From Rhizobium sp. 16-488-2b (GTDB lineage: Bacteria > Pseudomonadota > Alphaproteobacteria > Rhizobiales > Rhizobiaceae), in the NCBI RefSeq assembly GCF_017741815.1, contig NZ_JAGHMF010000008.1:1-64000 (forward strand): 64,000 nucleotides of DNA, read 5' to 3'. The notes beneath the pieces were generated by a model. That model was not told the DNA's origin. It worked only from the letters and a program-made list of their open reading frames with translations, and did no database searches. Position 1 is the stretch's first letter. The number at the start of each line of letters is the position of its first letter. Below, piece by piece: positions 25,359-33,881 of the stretch. The position numbers were made by a program, and so were the translations under genes.

Positions 25359-26783
25359 ATGCAGAAACTGTCAAAGAGCGCAGAACTTCCGGCAGGTGTT
25401 CAAGCGCCGACAATACAGCCTGCGAATTTCAAAGCGGGAATCCTGCATATTGGCGTCGGCGCGTTTCACCGTGCACATCAGGCGATCTACACCGAAGACG
25501 CCATGGCAAGTGAAGGGGGAAATTGGGGTATCATCGGCGTCAGTCTGCGGTCCCGCGATATCGTTGACGATCTCAGATCCCAGGATATGCTCTATTCGGT
25601 CACGACCCGCGACGCACAGGGTGACCATATACGCGTCGTTGGCTCGATCGTCGGCGCCCTCGCGGCCTCGGTCGAAGCAGAAGCTGTCCTGCGTCAACTT
25701 GCCGATCCCGAGATCCGCATCGTCAGCCTGACGGTCACGGAAAAGGCTTATGGCCTGGATCCGGCAAGCGGCGGTCTGGATCGGAACCATCCTGCAGTGG
25801 CACACGATCTGCAAAACCCTCACAATCCAACCGGCGCGATCGGCTTCCTCGTTGAAGGGCTTGCACGTCGTCGCTTGGCCGGTGATAGCCCCTACACGAT
25901 CCTGTGCTGCGACAACCTTCCCTCTAACGGGGATGTCGTCAAAAAGCTCGTGCTGGATATGGCTCGGGAACGAGATCCGAGTCTTTCGGAATGGATCGAA
26001 AGCCGAGCGACATTTCCAAATACGATGGTCGACCGTATCGTCCCAGCCGCGGCACAGGATACCCGCGATCGGGCAGCCGGCCTGCTCGGTGTCGACGACA
26101 CGCTGGCTCTGGAAACCGAAAGTTTCATCCAGTGGGTCATCGAAGACAACTTTGTATCGGGTCGCCCTGCCTGGGAAAAAGCCGGCGCGCTTTTCGTCGA
26201 CGATGTCGCCCCCTACGAGAAGATGAAGCTTCGGCTTCTCAACGGCTCGCATTCCCTGATCGCCTATCTCGGGCAGCTTCACGGTCTTGACTATGTTCGT
26301 GATGTCATGGCTGTCGCCAAACACAGGGAACGTGTCCGCCAGCATATGCAAATCGCCGCAAAGACGCTTGACCCCGTGCCAGGGATTGGGATCGCAGTCT
26401 ATATCGATGATCTCCTGAGCCGTTTCGCCAATCCCACGATTGCACACCGGACCGCGCAGATCGCCATGGACGGCACGCAAAAACTCCCACAACGGATATT
26501 CTCGCCGGCGGTTGACGCGCTGCAAGCTGGCGGCGATATCGGTGGCTTTGCATACGTCACCGCCTTATGGTTGGCATTTGTGCTTCGACAGGATCGCCTT
26601 GACGATCCCCGTTCCGCCGAACTTCTGCGAGCAGCACGTGCGTCGTGCGCGAGTGCGAACGTATCCGATCGCCTTCAACCGTTTATCGCGTTGCCGGGGC
26701 TCTTCCCGGCGGCCCTGGCGAACAGTCCGCTTTGGCGAAACACGCTCATCGAACAGATGAACGCGCTCGACGCTGAGCTGTAA
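25359..26783 (+). CDS. uxuB: Fructuronate reductase / mannitol-dehydrogenase family protein
   Basis: A 474-residue polyol-specific long-chain dehydrogenase: an N-terminal Rossmann domain (ILHIGVGAFHRAHQA, about 30-44), and the C-terminal catalytic helix with KLRLLNGSHSLIAYLG, including the Lys-Asn-His set of the family. With UxuA next door the fitting reaction is NADH-dependent reduction of D-fructuronate to D-mannonate, although mannitol 2-dehydrogenase relatives cannot be excluded on sequence alone. Confidence 0.85.
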   Translation: MQKLSKSAELPAGVQAPTIQPANFKAGILHIGVGAFHRAHQAIYTEDAMASEGGNWGIIGVSLRSRDIVDDLRSQDMLYSVTTRDAQGDHIRVVGSIVGALAASVEAEAVLRQLADPEIRIVSLTVTEKAYGLDPASGGLDRNHPAVAHDLQNPHNPTGAIGFLVEGLARRRLAGDSPYTILCCDNLPSNGDVVKKLVLDMARERDPSLSEWIESRATFPNTMVDRIVPAAAQDTRDRAAGLLGVDDTLALETESFIQWVIEDNFVSGRPAWEKAGALFVDDVAPYEKMKLRLLNGSHSLIAYLGQLHGLDYVRDVMAVAKHRERVRQHMQIAAKTLDPVPGIGIAVYIDDLLSRFANPTIAHRTAQIAMDGTQKLPQRIFSPAVDALQAGGDIGGFAYVTALWLAFVLRQDRLDDPRSAELLRAARASCASANVSDRLQPFIALPGLFPAALANSPLWRNTLIEQMNALDAEL

Positions 26784-26845
26784 CCACAGCTCGATTGATC
26801 AATCGGATACAGCGTTGGCCGGTGCCCGATGCGAAAGGAATTGTC

Positions 26846-27694
26846 ATGAAAAAGAGCATTCACTCCTATGCCTGGATCAAGGTCTGGACACCTGAAGCGG
26901 CCGCAGTAGTCGCCCCCAAGGCAGAGGCCAAGGGCTTCAACCATGTCGTCATCCCAATGCGTGACCATGCCACCATCCATCCCACCGATATTGCCCGAAT
27001 TTTCGGTGGCCATGGCATTGCCCCGGTCGTAACCGCGACACAGCTTCCAGATGCCGATATTTCCAGTCTTGATCCCGACACCCGCAAGCGCGGGCTTGAG
27101 CGGCATCGTGCTTCGTTGAAGCTCGCCAGGGACATGGGCGCATACCATATGGGCGGCATCATTTACGGGCTTTTTGGAAAGGCTGAGGCCGCAGCAACCG
27201 ACGAACACCGCAAGGTGGCGGCCGAGGCCTTGGCGGTTCTGGCCGAGGAAGCCAAGCCGATGGGCATCCGTCTGGCGATGGAAATCCTCAACCGTTATGA
27301 AACCAACATGTTCAACACGGTCGATGACGCCATCGCCTTCGTCAAGCTGAGCGGTTCCGACAATCTGTTCCTGCATCTCGACACGTTCCACATGAACATC
27401 GAGGAAACGGACATGCTTGCCGCGCTCAAGCGCGCGCTCCCCTATCTCGTCTATTTCGAAATGGACCAGAACGACCGTGGCCTTCTCGATCGCGGTGCGA
27501 TCGATTTCAGCCCGATGCTGCAAATTCTAAAGGACAGCGGTTACCGCGAGATCATCGGCGCCGAGGCTTTCTCCAGCGCTGTCAGTGGCCCCGATGTCGC
27601 AAAAGGGGTTTCCTCCTGGCGCGCCCTGTTCACGGACGGCGATCAGGTGGCCGATAGCGCAAACGCGGTCCTCAAGTCCGTCTTCGGCGACTGA
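26846..27694 (+). CDS. TIM-barrel sugar isomerase/epimerase
   Basis: The 282-residue xylose-isomerase-like TIM barrel is related to tagatose 3-epimerase/IolI proteins. Likely metal ligands are the Glu in AMEILNRYE, the Asp and His in LDTFHMN and the Glu in GAEAF. An AAAGGA site supports ATG 26846; the frame from 26795 adds residues not seen in the family. Last intact gene of the operon. It may epimerise or isomerise an unusual keto-sugar acid so that it can enter the UxuB/UxuA route. Confidence 0.8.
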   Translation: MKKSIHSYAWIKVWTPEAAAVVAPKAEAKGFNHVVIPMRDHATIHPTDIARIFGGHGIAPVVTATQLPDADISSLDPDTRKRGLERHRASLKLARDMGAYHMGGIIYGLFGKAEAAATDEHRKVAAEALAVLAEEAKPMGIRLAMEILNRYETNMFNTVDDAIAFVKLSGSDNLFLHLDTFHMNIEETDMLAALKRALPYLVYFEMDQNDRGLLDRGAIDFSPMLQILKDSGYREIIGAEAFSSAVSGPDVAKGVSSWRALFTDGDQVADSANAVLKSVFGD

Positions 27695-27831
27695 CCATCT
27701 CTTTTGCTCTTCGCCAAAGCGCGCGGCCCTTGCGGACCGCACGTCTCGTCGCAGCTTCGGCCCCATCGGGCCTTGGTGAGATTCGCAAAATTTCGGCCGC
27801 TCGAATACGCAGTTGATCGCGAGGATTGGGC

Positions 27832-28073
27832 ATGACGGAAAAGCAGACCAATTCCGAAGTTGCGCGATGTTTCGGCACGGGCGGGGACCGTTGCGCTGGA
27901 GTGGTATGACTGGAGCATCTATGGCCTGATGGCAGCCTTCATGGCGCGCATCCCCGAAGATCCGCTGGCGTCCGCTCTTTCCCGCATTGGCCGTCTTCGC
28001 GCTCGGTTTTATTGTTCGCCCGTTCTCCGACAAAGCGGATGCCTGTGGCAAGCGCCGGGCCAATCGACCTTAG
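27832..28073 (+). pseudogene. Frameshifted N-terminal remnant of an MHS-family MFS transporter
   Basis: Three successive reading frames together spell the start of a metabolite:H+ symporter: a start at 27832 (MTEKQTNSEVA), then VALEWYDWSIYGLMAAF in a second frame (first transmembrane helix with the family GNALEWYD-like motif), then ALAVFALGFIVRPFS in a third frame (second helix). At least two frameshifts and loss of the remaining ~350 residues make it non-functional. It overlaps the 3' end of the MocR gene, which seems to have replaced the rest. Confidence 0.8.
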
Positions 28074-29446
28074 ATGACCATTGTCGACATGGCGGGCGGT
28101 TGGGACAGAAGATCGGTGAGCACCATCAGTCCACGTTTGAGTTCTTCGATGCTGGGTGGTGCGCCAAGCGCCAGCCGGACGGCTTCCGGTGCTGCCGTAA
28201 CGGCAAATGCATCGCTGGTAACGATTCCGATCCCGACAGAGCGCAGTCTAGAAACAAGCTCGCCGCGGGTCCACGGCTCCGGAACCTTGAGCCATAGGTG
28301 GAAGCCGCCCGGCGCCAACTCGAATTCGAAGGGAAACGTCTCCACTACCGCTGCATGGCGCTTGACGTTCTCCTGGCAAATCGCTTCCCGCACGGCGTCT
28401 GCAACTCCGGTCTCGATCCAATGAGATGCCAAGGCACTGGTCAAGGGAGACACAATGGAGGCGGAAGCGCGAATAGCGTGCGTGATCCTCTGAGCCCGGC
28501 CTTCCGGGACGGCAACATATGCCACTCTGAGAGCGGGGGACAGACACTTCGAGAGGCTCGCGACGTGATATACGACCTCCGGTGCCAATGCCGCCAACGG
28601 CGAACACGATGAGGGCGCGAGCGCGCCGTAGGCGTCATCCTCGACGATCGGAACGCCGAACTTCCGCGCCACTTCAATAAGGGCCAGCCTCCGTTGCAGG
28701 GGCATTGTTCGCGTCGTCGGGTTGTGGAGCGTCGGCATGCAGTAAAGGGCCTTCGGTTTTGCCTTGCGGCATACACGCTCGAAGTCTTCTGGAACGAGCC
28801 CCTTAGCGTCCATAGCGACTGGAGCCAGCCTTAGGCGCAAGTGGGACGCGATCGAGCGAAGGCCGGGGTAGGTGAGTTCTTCCGCGCAGATGGTATCGCC
28901 GGGTTCGGCCAGGACGCTGAGGATTGCGTGCAGCGCTCCCTGAGCACCCGCAGCGATCAGGACGCGGGCGACGGATGCTTCCGGAAGCCGTCTAGACAGC
29001 CACGCGTTAGCTACTGCCCGATCGTCGATGGTGCCGCCAGGTTCCTGATATCGAAGCAGAAGATCCATCCCCTGCCCTTGGATTCCGCTCATGCCATCCC
29101 ACATCCTGCGTTCCAGCAGGGGATCGGAAAAACGAGGAGGCAGGTTCATGCTCATGTCGACGACACCCGATGGTCCCGAGGGCGCCCGCTCGCCGCGCCG
29201 GAACTTCACGTACGTTCCCTGCCCTACTTTGCCTTCGATCAGTCCCCGGCTACGAGCCTCTGAATATGCTCGGCTCACGGTAGTAAAGTCGATGCCAAGA
29301 TCTTCGGCCAATCGACGTTGCGTTGGCAGCCTTACCCCTTCCGCCAAACGTCCGGCAGCGATGTCCTCGGACAACGCGTCGGCGATGGAAAGGTAAATCG
29401 GCCCTTCGCGCGATCCGAGCCGAGGCTTCCAATAAGTCGCTGTCAT
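28070..29446 (-). CDS. MocR/PdxR-type regulator (GntR winged helix fused to aminotransferase domain)
   Basis: A 458-residue protein with a GntR-type winged helix (about 14-80, GRLAEGVRLPTQRRLAEDLG and VGQGTYVKF) and a class-I aminotransferase fold from about 115, including LIAAGAQGALHAI, VEDDAYG and the pyridoxal-phosphate Lys in HVASLSKCLSP. ATG 29446 gives the usual start; the frame from 29569 extends into AT-rich promoter DNA. MocR regulators sense PLP or amino compounds and control divergent genes. Here the divergent neighbour is a 39-residue membrane protein. Confidence 0.9.
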   Translation of the reverse strand: MTATYWKPRLGSREGPIYLSIADALSEDIAAGRLAEGVRLPTQRRLAEDLGIDFTTVSRAYSEARSRGLIEGKVGQGTYVKFRRGERAPSGPSGVVDMSMNLPPRFSDPLLERRMWDGMSGIQGQGMDLLLRYQEPGGTIDDRAVANAWLSRRLPEASVARVLIAAGAQGALHAILSVLAEPGDTICAEELTYPGLRSIASHLRLRLAPVAMDAKGLVPEDFERVCRKAKPKALYCMPTLHNPTTRTMPLQRRLALIEVARKFGVPIVEDDAYGALAPSSCSPLAALAPEVVYHVASLSKCLSPALRVAYVAVPEGRAQRITHAIRASASIVSPLTSALASHWIETGVADAVREAICQENVKRHAAVVETFPFEFELAPGGFHLWLKVPEPWTRGELVSRLRSVGIGIVTSDAFAVTAAPEAVRLALGAPPSIEELKRGLMVLTDLLSQPPAMSTMVI

Positions 29447-29471
29447 CGGTTCAATCGCCCTCGTCCATGCA

Positions 29472-29619
29472 ATCCATGAAAATGCACGTATTGTATGGAT
29501 GATTGTGGATCTTGATGTCAACTCGGAAGAACACACTATCTCCCCACAGGCGCGATAAACCTGCGACAAAACGCACCTGGGCAGAATGATGGCAACATTG
29601 TATGTGTTGTTTCATCCAT
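29472..29619. promoter_or_regulatory. Repeated half-sites between MocR gene and small ORF
   Basis: ATCCAT at 29472-29477 and ATGGAT at 29495-29500 form an inverted pair. The 8-mer ATTGTATG occurs at 29490-29497 and again at 29597-29604, and ATCCAT recurs at 29614-29619. MocR proteins bind separated direct and inverted repeats in divergent promoters, so these are candidate operators. Confidence 0.45.
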
Positions 29620-29642
29620 TCAATTTGTGAAGGTAATTGGTC

Positions 29643-29762
29643 ATGACAAGCGACTGGGTAGATTGGTTCCCCTTGGTCTTCTTTCCACTGAAGATCATCG
29701 TGCTGGGCATAGGCATGTTCTATGCGATCAAGTGGCATAAGGATCAAGAGAAGACGAAATAG
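29643..29762 (+). CDS. Small single-pass membrane protein (39 residues)
   Basis: ATG 29643 to TAG 29762 encodes MTSDWVDWFPLVFFP then LKIIVLGIGMFYAIKW and a charged tail HKDQEKTK. The middle (about 9-31) is one clear transmembrane helix with an aromatic belt and a short positively charged end. AAGG precedes the start with suitable spacing. It is divergent from the MocR gene across the repeated half-sites. I do not recognise a named family. Composition, amphipathic layout and site argue for a real gene; a chance ORF remains possible. Confidence 0.6.
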   Translation: MTSDWVDWFPLVFFPLKIIVLGIGMFYAIKWHKDQEKTK

Positions 29763-29887
29763 CGAATTCAGCGCACTAAGAGCGCGCGCCTCTCATAGTC
29801 CTTCGGGGGATCGAGCTGGCGACAACCACGTCGGCGGGGACACGGACATCGCCGCCCCCCACCGGTCGCGTCTAGTGGCCACTTGGC

Positions 29888-30556
29888 TCAGGCGATTGTG
29901 CAGACGCCATCGGCGCAGTCGCCATTCTTGCCGCTGGCCTTCAACAGAGCCGCCTCGAAGGTATCGACGGATTGGGCACCGCCTATGATTTCCCCCTCGA
30001 TATCGAATAGCGGTACGCTGCGAATACCTTCCGCCTGCTGTGCCCATTGAGATGCTCGAATCTGATCCGTCCCGGCATCGCTGGCGAGAAAGGCTGCCAC
30101 GCTTTCGCGCTCAAGGCCATTTTCCTCAGCTATGTCCGCTAAGATAGACGCGCAGCCGACGTCTCGGCCCTGTTCGAAATAGGCGGAGAAGACCGACTTG
30201 GCGACGGGAGTAGCCAAGCCATTTTCTTCCGCAAGCGCCATCAAGCGATGGGCAAGCAGAGTGCTGGGAGTCCGCTTGATCGAGGCGTAGTTGAAGGCGA
30301 CTGCATCGTCCCTGGCCGCTGCGACGGTCTGAGCATCCAACTGCTGGCTCCGCTCCCAGCTGCCAAATTTGAGAGAACGATAGATTTTGCGGTCCATGCC
30401 TTCACCCGGCATCTCCGGGTTGAGTTCAAACGGCCGCCACTTCAGTTGAACGTTGACGCCTTCAGGGAGTCTGGTGATCGCCTGTTCAAGCCGCCGCTCG
30501 CCAATGAGGCACCAAGGGCAGATGAAGTCGGATGTGATTGTAACGGTCACTGTCAT
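29888..30556 (-). CDS. DsbA/FrnE-family thioredoxin-fold oxidoreductase
   Basis: The 222-residue protein starts with a thioredoxin-like strand and a CPWC redox motif (Cys13-Cys16), followed by an inserted helical domain and the returning SVPLFDIEGEIIGGAQ segment with the cis-Pro. This is the FrnE/DsbA-related cytoplasmic subgroup (no signal peptide). GGAG eight bases upstream supports ATG 30556; the longer frame lacks support. Divergent from a LysR gene, which may regulate it. Likely a disulfide or glutathione-dependent isomerase/reductase. Confidence 0.85.
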   Translation of the reverse strand: MTVTVTITSDFICPWCLIGERRLEQAITRLPEGVNVQLKWRPFELNPEMPGEGMDRKIYRSLKFGSWERSQQLDAQTVAAARDDAVAFNYASIKRTPSTLLAHRLMALAEENGLATPVAKSVFSAYFEQGRDVGCASILADIAEENGLERESVAAFLASDAGTDQIRASQWAQQAEGIRSVPLFDIEGEIIGGAQSVDTFEAALLKASGKNGDCADGVCTIA

Positions 30557-30658
30557 CGGAATGTCTCCATGTTTCATTGCCCATATTTGTTCCGCCATGG
30601 AGAAATGATAATGAGCGCTGGAGGGAGAGCTTCTTTGCGACGCGTGCAATGGTGAGGC

Positions 30659-31585
30659 ATGGATAGGTTTACCGCATTGGCAAGTTTTGTGGCTGTGGTC
30701 GATCATGGCGGATTTGCTCCGGCCGCCCGCCGGCTCGGAGTGGCTCCGTCATCGCTGACACGACAATTGAACGCGCTGGAAGAGAGCCTTGGCACGCGGC
30801 TCATGAACCGCTCGACGCGGAGCGTAACCCTGACCGAGGCTGGGACACACTATTACGACGATGCCCGACGCATTCTCGAGGATCTCGACAATGCCGATCG
30901 CGCGATCAGTGAACTGTCTGGGTCGCCCAGCGGCCTCCTGAGTGTGACGATGCCAGTCGCATTTGGGCGACTACACATCGCACCTGCGATGCCGAGATTC
31001 CTCAAGCGGTTCCCGAACATGCGTCTTGATATTCAACTGACGGATTCGGTCGTGAATCTTGTAGACGAAAGGATTGACGTTGCAATTCGTCTCGGCCCAC
31101 TCGCGTCTTCCAACCTGCTTGTCCGCAAGTTGGCTCCCCATCACCGCGTTATTTGTGCGAGCCCGGCTTACCTCAGCGAATACGGTGTCCCGGCGACACC
31201 ACAGGATCTGAGACAGCACAATTGTCTGGTGTTCGATTATCTCACCGGTGACAGCTCCTGGACGCTGACCCGAAATGGGAAAATGGAGAAGGTTGCCGTA
31301 TCCGGACGTCTGCGATCCACCGGATCAGAGTTCCTGCGAGAGGCCGCGATTGGAGGTGCTGGCTTGATCCTTATGCCCACCTGGCTTGTGGGCGAAGACA
31401 TTGCGGCTGGAAGACTGGTGCAAGTCCTTGGAGAGTGGTCGCCAGCACCAAAAGGTGATCAAGGTACTATATCGGCGGTCTACCAGCAGAATCGCCGAGG
31501 ATCGCCCAAGCTCGCCGCTTTCCTTGACTTCCTCGCAAGACATTTCGGAACGCCACCTTATTGGGACCGGATCGCAAAGCCTTGA
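30659..31585 (+). CDS. LysR-type transcriptional regulator
   Basis: 308 residues; winged helix at about 1-60 (FVAVVDHGGFAPAARRLGVA) and an effector domain with the VNLVDERIDVAIRLG signature. It belongs to the same subgroup as the LysR proteins at 13559, 36124, 42770 and 58740. Divergent from the FrnE-type gene, separated by 102 bp, which is its most likely target. The C-terminus (HFGTPPYWDRI) is intact. Confidence 0.88.
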   Translation: MDRFTALASFVAVVDHGGFAPAARRLGVAPSSLTRQLNALEESLGTRLMNRSTRSVTLTEAGTHYYDDARRILEDLDNADRAISELSGSPSGLLSVTMPVAFGRLHIAPAMPRFLKRFPNMRLDIQLTDSVVNLVDERIDVAIRLGPLASSNLLVRKLAPHHRVICASPAYLSEYGVPATPQDLRQHNCLVFDYLTGDSSWTLTRNGKMEKVAVSGRLRSTGSEFLREAAIGGAGLILMPTWLVGEDIAAGRLVQVLGEWSPAPKGDQGTISAVYQQNRRGSPKLAAFLDFLARHFGTPPYWDRIAKP

Positions 31586-31724
31586 TCGGGTGCCACCGGC
31601 GCGATGAGCAACAGGGCACGATGGTGTTGCGATCACCGCAAAGGTGTTGCCGAAATTGGATCGATTATAAACAAAATCGCGTCAGGTATCATCGGCTCAA
31701 GGAAACGAGACGGAGATAACCGCC

Positions 31725-32891
31725 ATGCAAGCATCGACCAACCAGCACAAACGTCGCGCCCTCATTATCGGTGGATCGCTAGGAGGCCTGTTTGCCGGAA
31801 ATCTGCTGCGCAGCATAGGATGGAACGTCGACATTTATGAGCGGTCTGCTCGCGAACTCGACAGCAGGGGTGGCGGTATTGTCCTGCAACCCGACGTCGT
31901 TGAGGTTTTCCGCCGGATTGGCATCGATTCCGGGTTGATCGATCTCGGTGTGCGCTCTCGCAAGCGCACGGTGTTTCGGCCCGATGGGTCGATTCAATCC
32001 GAGCAGATAGCCCCCCAGACACAAACGTCCTGGTCACTAATCTACACCACACTGAAGTCCGCGTTCGGAGACGCTCACTATCATCAGGCAAAAGACCTGC
32101 GCCGCATCGAGCAGGATGCAGAAAAGAGAACTGTCACCGCATACTTCAGTGACGGGACGAGCGAAACCGGTGATCTTCTGGTCGCTGCGGACGGAGGAAA
32201 CTCACGCGTGAGGGGACAGTACTGGCCGCAAGTCGTGCCGACCTATGCCGGATATCTTGCGTGGCGAGGCCTCGTTGCGGAAGATGACATGCCGCCGATC
32301 TCACGCGAAACACTTCACGGGGACTTCGGCTTCGCCAACAACACCGGATCGCACATCCTCGGCTACCTGGTGCCCGGCGAAAAGAACGATGTACGTGAGG
32401 GCCACCGGCTCTACAACTGGGTCTGGTATCGCGTCGCAGATAGCGAGCAACTGGCCGATATCATGACCGATCGAGACGGTCGCCAGCGAGGCTACTCGAT
32501 ACCCGAGGGCAGGCTCGCGGACAAGTGGGTTGCTCATATGCGAAGCGATGCCACCACGCTGCTGCCGCCTGGTTTTCGCGATGTCGTCCATGCCACGGAG
32601 CAGCCTTTTGCACAGGCAATCCGCGACTTGGCATCTGACGAAATGGTGAAGGGCCGAGTGATACTCGTTGGCGACGCTGCGGCGATCCCCCGTCCCCATA
32701 CTGCCGCCAGCACCTCCAAGGCAGCGTCCAATGCATTGGATCTCGCGGACGCCCTACTGGCATTCCCGGACGACATCGACCTAGCCCTGGCCCGCTGGGA
32801 ACCCAGGCAGATAGCGCTGGGAAAGGCCCTCTACCGACAGGGCGCGAACGCTGGAGACTATTTGCTGTTTCATCGACCGCCCTCCGCGTAA
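31725..32891 (+). CDS. FAD-dependent aromatic-ring monooxygenase
   Basis: A 388-residue group-A flavoprotein monooxygenase: FAD-binding IIGGSLGGLFAGNLL near the N-terminus, a mid-domain Asp-Gly motif (LLVAADGGNSRVRGQYWP) and the C-terminal VILVGDAAAIPRPHT flavin-ribityl motif. The closest recognisable type is 2,6-dihydroxypyridine 3-monooxygenase-like enzymes, so a hydroxylated N-heteroaromatic is plausible, not proven. Convergent with a LysR gene 16 bp away. Confidence 0.82.
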   Translation: MQASTNQHKRRALIIGGSLGGLFAGNLLRSIGWNVDIYERSARELDSRGGGIVLQPDVVEVFRRIGIDSGLIDLGVRSRKRTVFRPDGSIQSEQIAPQTQTSWSLIYTTLKSAFGDAHYHQAKDLRRIEQDAEKRTVTAYFSDGTSETGDLLVAADGGNSRVRGQYWPQVVPTYAGYLAWRGLVAEDDMPPISRETLHGDFGFANNTGSHILGYLVPGEKNDVREGHRLYNWVWYRVADSEQLADIMTDRDGRQRGYSIPEGRLADKWVAHMRSDATTLLPPGFRDVVHATEQPFAQAIRDLASDEMVKGRVILVGDAAAIPRPHTAASTSKAASNALDLADALLAFPDDIDLALARWEPRQIALGKALYRQGANAGDYLLFHRPPSA

Positions 32892-32907
32892 ATCAGATGG
32901 CGGCAAA

Positions 32908-33786
32908 CTATGCCGCCTGACGATCCTCCTTGAGGATGTCGCGCATGAGGCCGACATACGGGTGCCATGGGCGGCGGTCGGGCCCAGTGAAGACCAATGC
33001 ACGGACTACTCGGGGGAATACTGGGACGAGAACAAGACCATCTGGCAACATGCTGGCGGTGAGCGAGGGTACGATTGCGACACCGAGACCCGCCGCCACC
33101 ATGGAGAGGAGCGTGGATAGATCGCGGATACGCTGTGCAGGCTTGAACTCCAATCCCGCGAGACGGTGCATCTGCTCGATATGAACCTCGCAGCCCCCTG
33201 CCGAGGCGAGAATTGGATCGTCGAGCAGATCGTCCAGCGTAATTTCTTGCTCCCCAGCGAGAGGATGATCTGCTCGCAAAACGGCCTGGAAGCCGTCGGT
33301 TGCGATAGTGATGGCGCCGGGCGATGGCCTGTCCGGATCGATCAGGATCGCGGCATCGACCGAGCCAGTATCCAACCAATCCCTGATTTCGTCATCGAAG
33401 CCCTCGAACAGTTCGACGCGGATCTTCGGGGCATGTTCACGCCACGTGAGCATCATTTTCGGGAGGATGCTTCTCGCGGCAGTCGGAGGAATAGCCAACC
33501 GGACCGGAGGCGGTGTATCCGTGTCGCGATCAATTGCCATGGCGGCTTCCAAAGTACGAGCGGCGGCGATCACCGCGCGCGCATGTGACACCAATTCGTG
33601 GCCCAACGCAGTCATGGTCGCGGGGCTCGATCGACGCACCAACTCGCCACCCGACAATTTCTCCAATGAAGCCAGCGAATGCGACACCGAGGACTGGCCC
33701 ATCCCCAGAGCCTCCGCAGCCGCGCTGAAACCTCTATGGTCGATGATGGCGACAAGCACCTCAAGCTGACGAAGTGTAAACTGCAT
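32908..33786 (-). CDS. LysR-type transcriptional regulator
   Basis: 292 residues with the winged helix QLEVLVAIIDHRGFSAAAEA (about 7-26) and a complete effector domain with an AILIDPDRPSPG loop. Unlike the VNLVDEG-type LysR proteins in this window it belongs to a different branch (CysB/GltC-like effector pattern). Divergent from the EamA exporter at 33882, with inverted repeats and a perfect minus-strand TATAAT between them. Confidence 0.88.
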   Translation of the reverse strand: MQFTLRQLEVLVAIIDHRGFSAAAEALGMGQSSVSHSLASLEKLSGGELVRRSSPATMTALGHELVSHARAVIAAARTLEAAMAIDRDTDTPPPVRLAIPPTAARSILPKMMLTWREHAPKIRVELFEGFDDEIRDWLDTGSVDAAILIDPDRPSPGAITIATDGFQAVLRADHPLAGEQEITLDDLLDDPILASAGGCEVHIEQMHRLAGLEFKPAQRIRDLSTLLSMVAAGLGVAIVPSLTASMLPDGLVLVPVFPRVVRALVFTGPDRRPWHPYVGLMRDILKEDRQAA

Positions 33787-33813
33787 CGAAACCGCTCATG
33801 CCTCTATTCGATC

Positions 33814-33844
33814 CATCGATTTGACTCATTATACTGGATCGATG
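33814..33844. promoter_or_regulatory. Divergent LysR/EamA operator and LysR promoter
   Basis: CATCGAT (33814-33820) and ATCGATG (33838-33844) are a perfect 7-bp inverted repeat with 17-bp spacing. Between them, on the minus strand, TATAAT (33834-33829) is a perfect -10, with TTGGCC 16 bp upstream as -35 for the LysR gene. This is the expected layout of LysR autoregulation. Confidence 0.5.
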
Positions 33845-33881
33845 AAATAGGGCCAACTGCAAACTTGACGGGCATCGCGGA

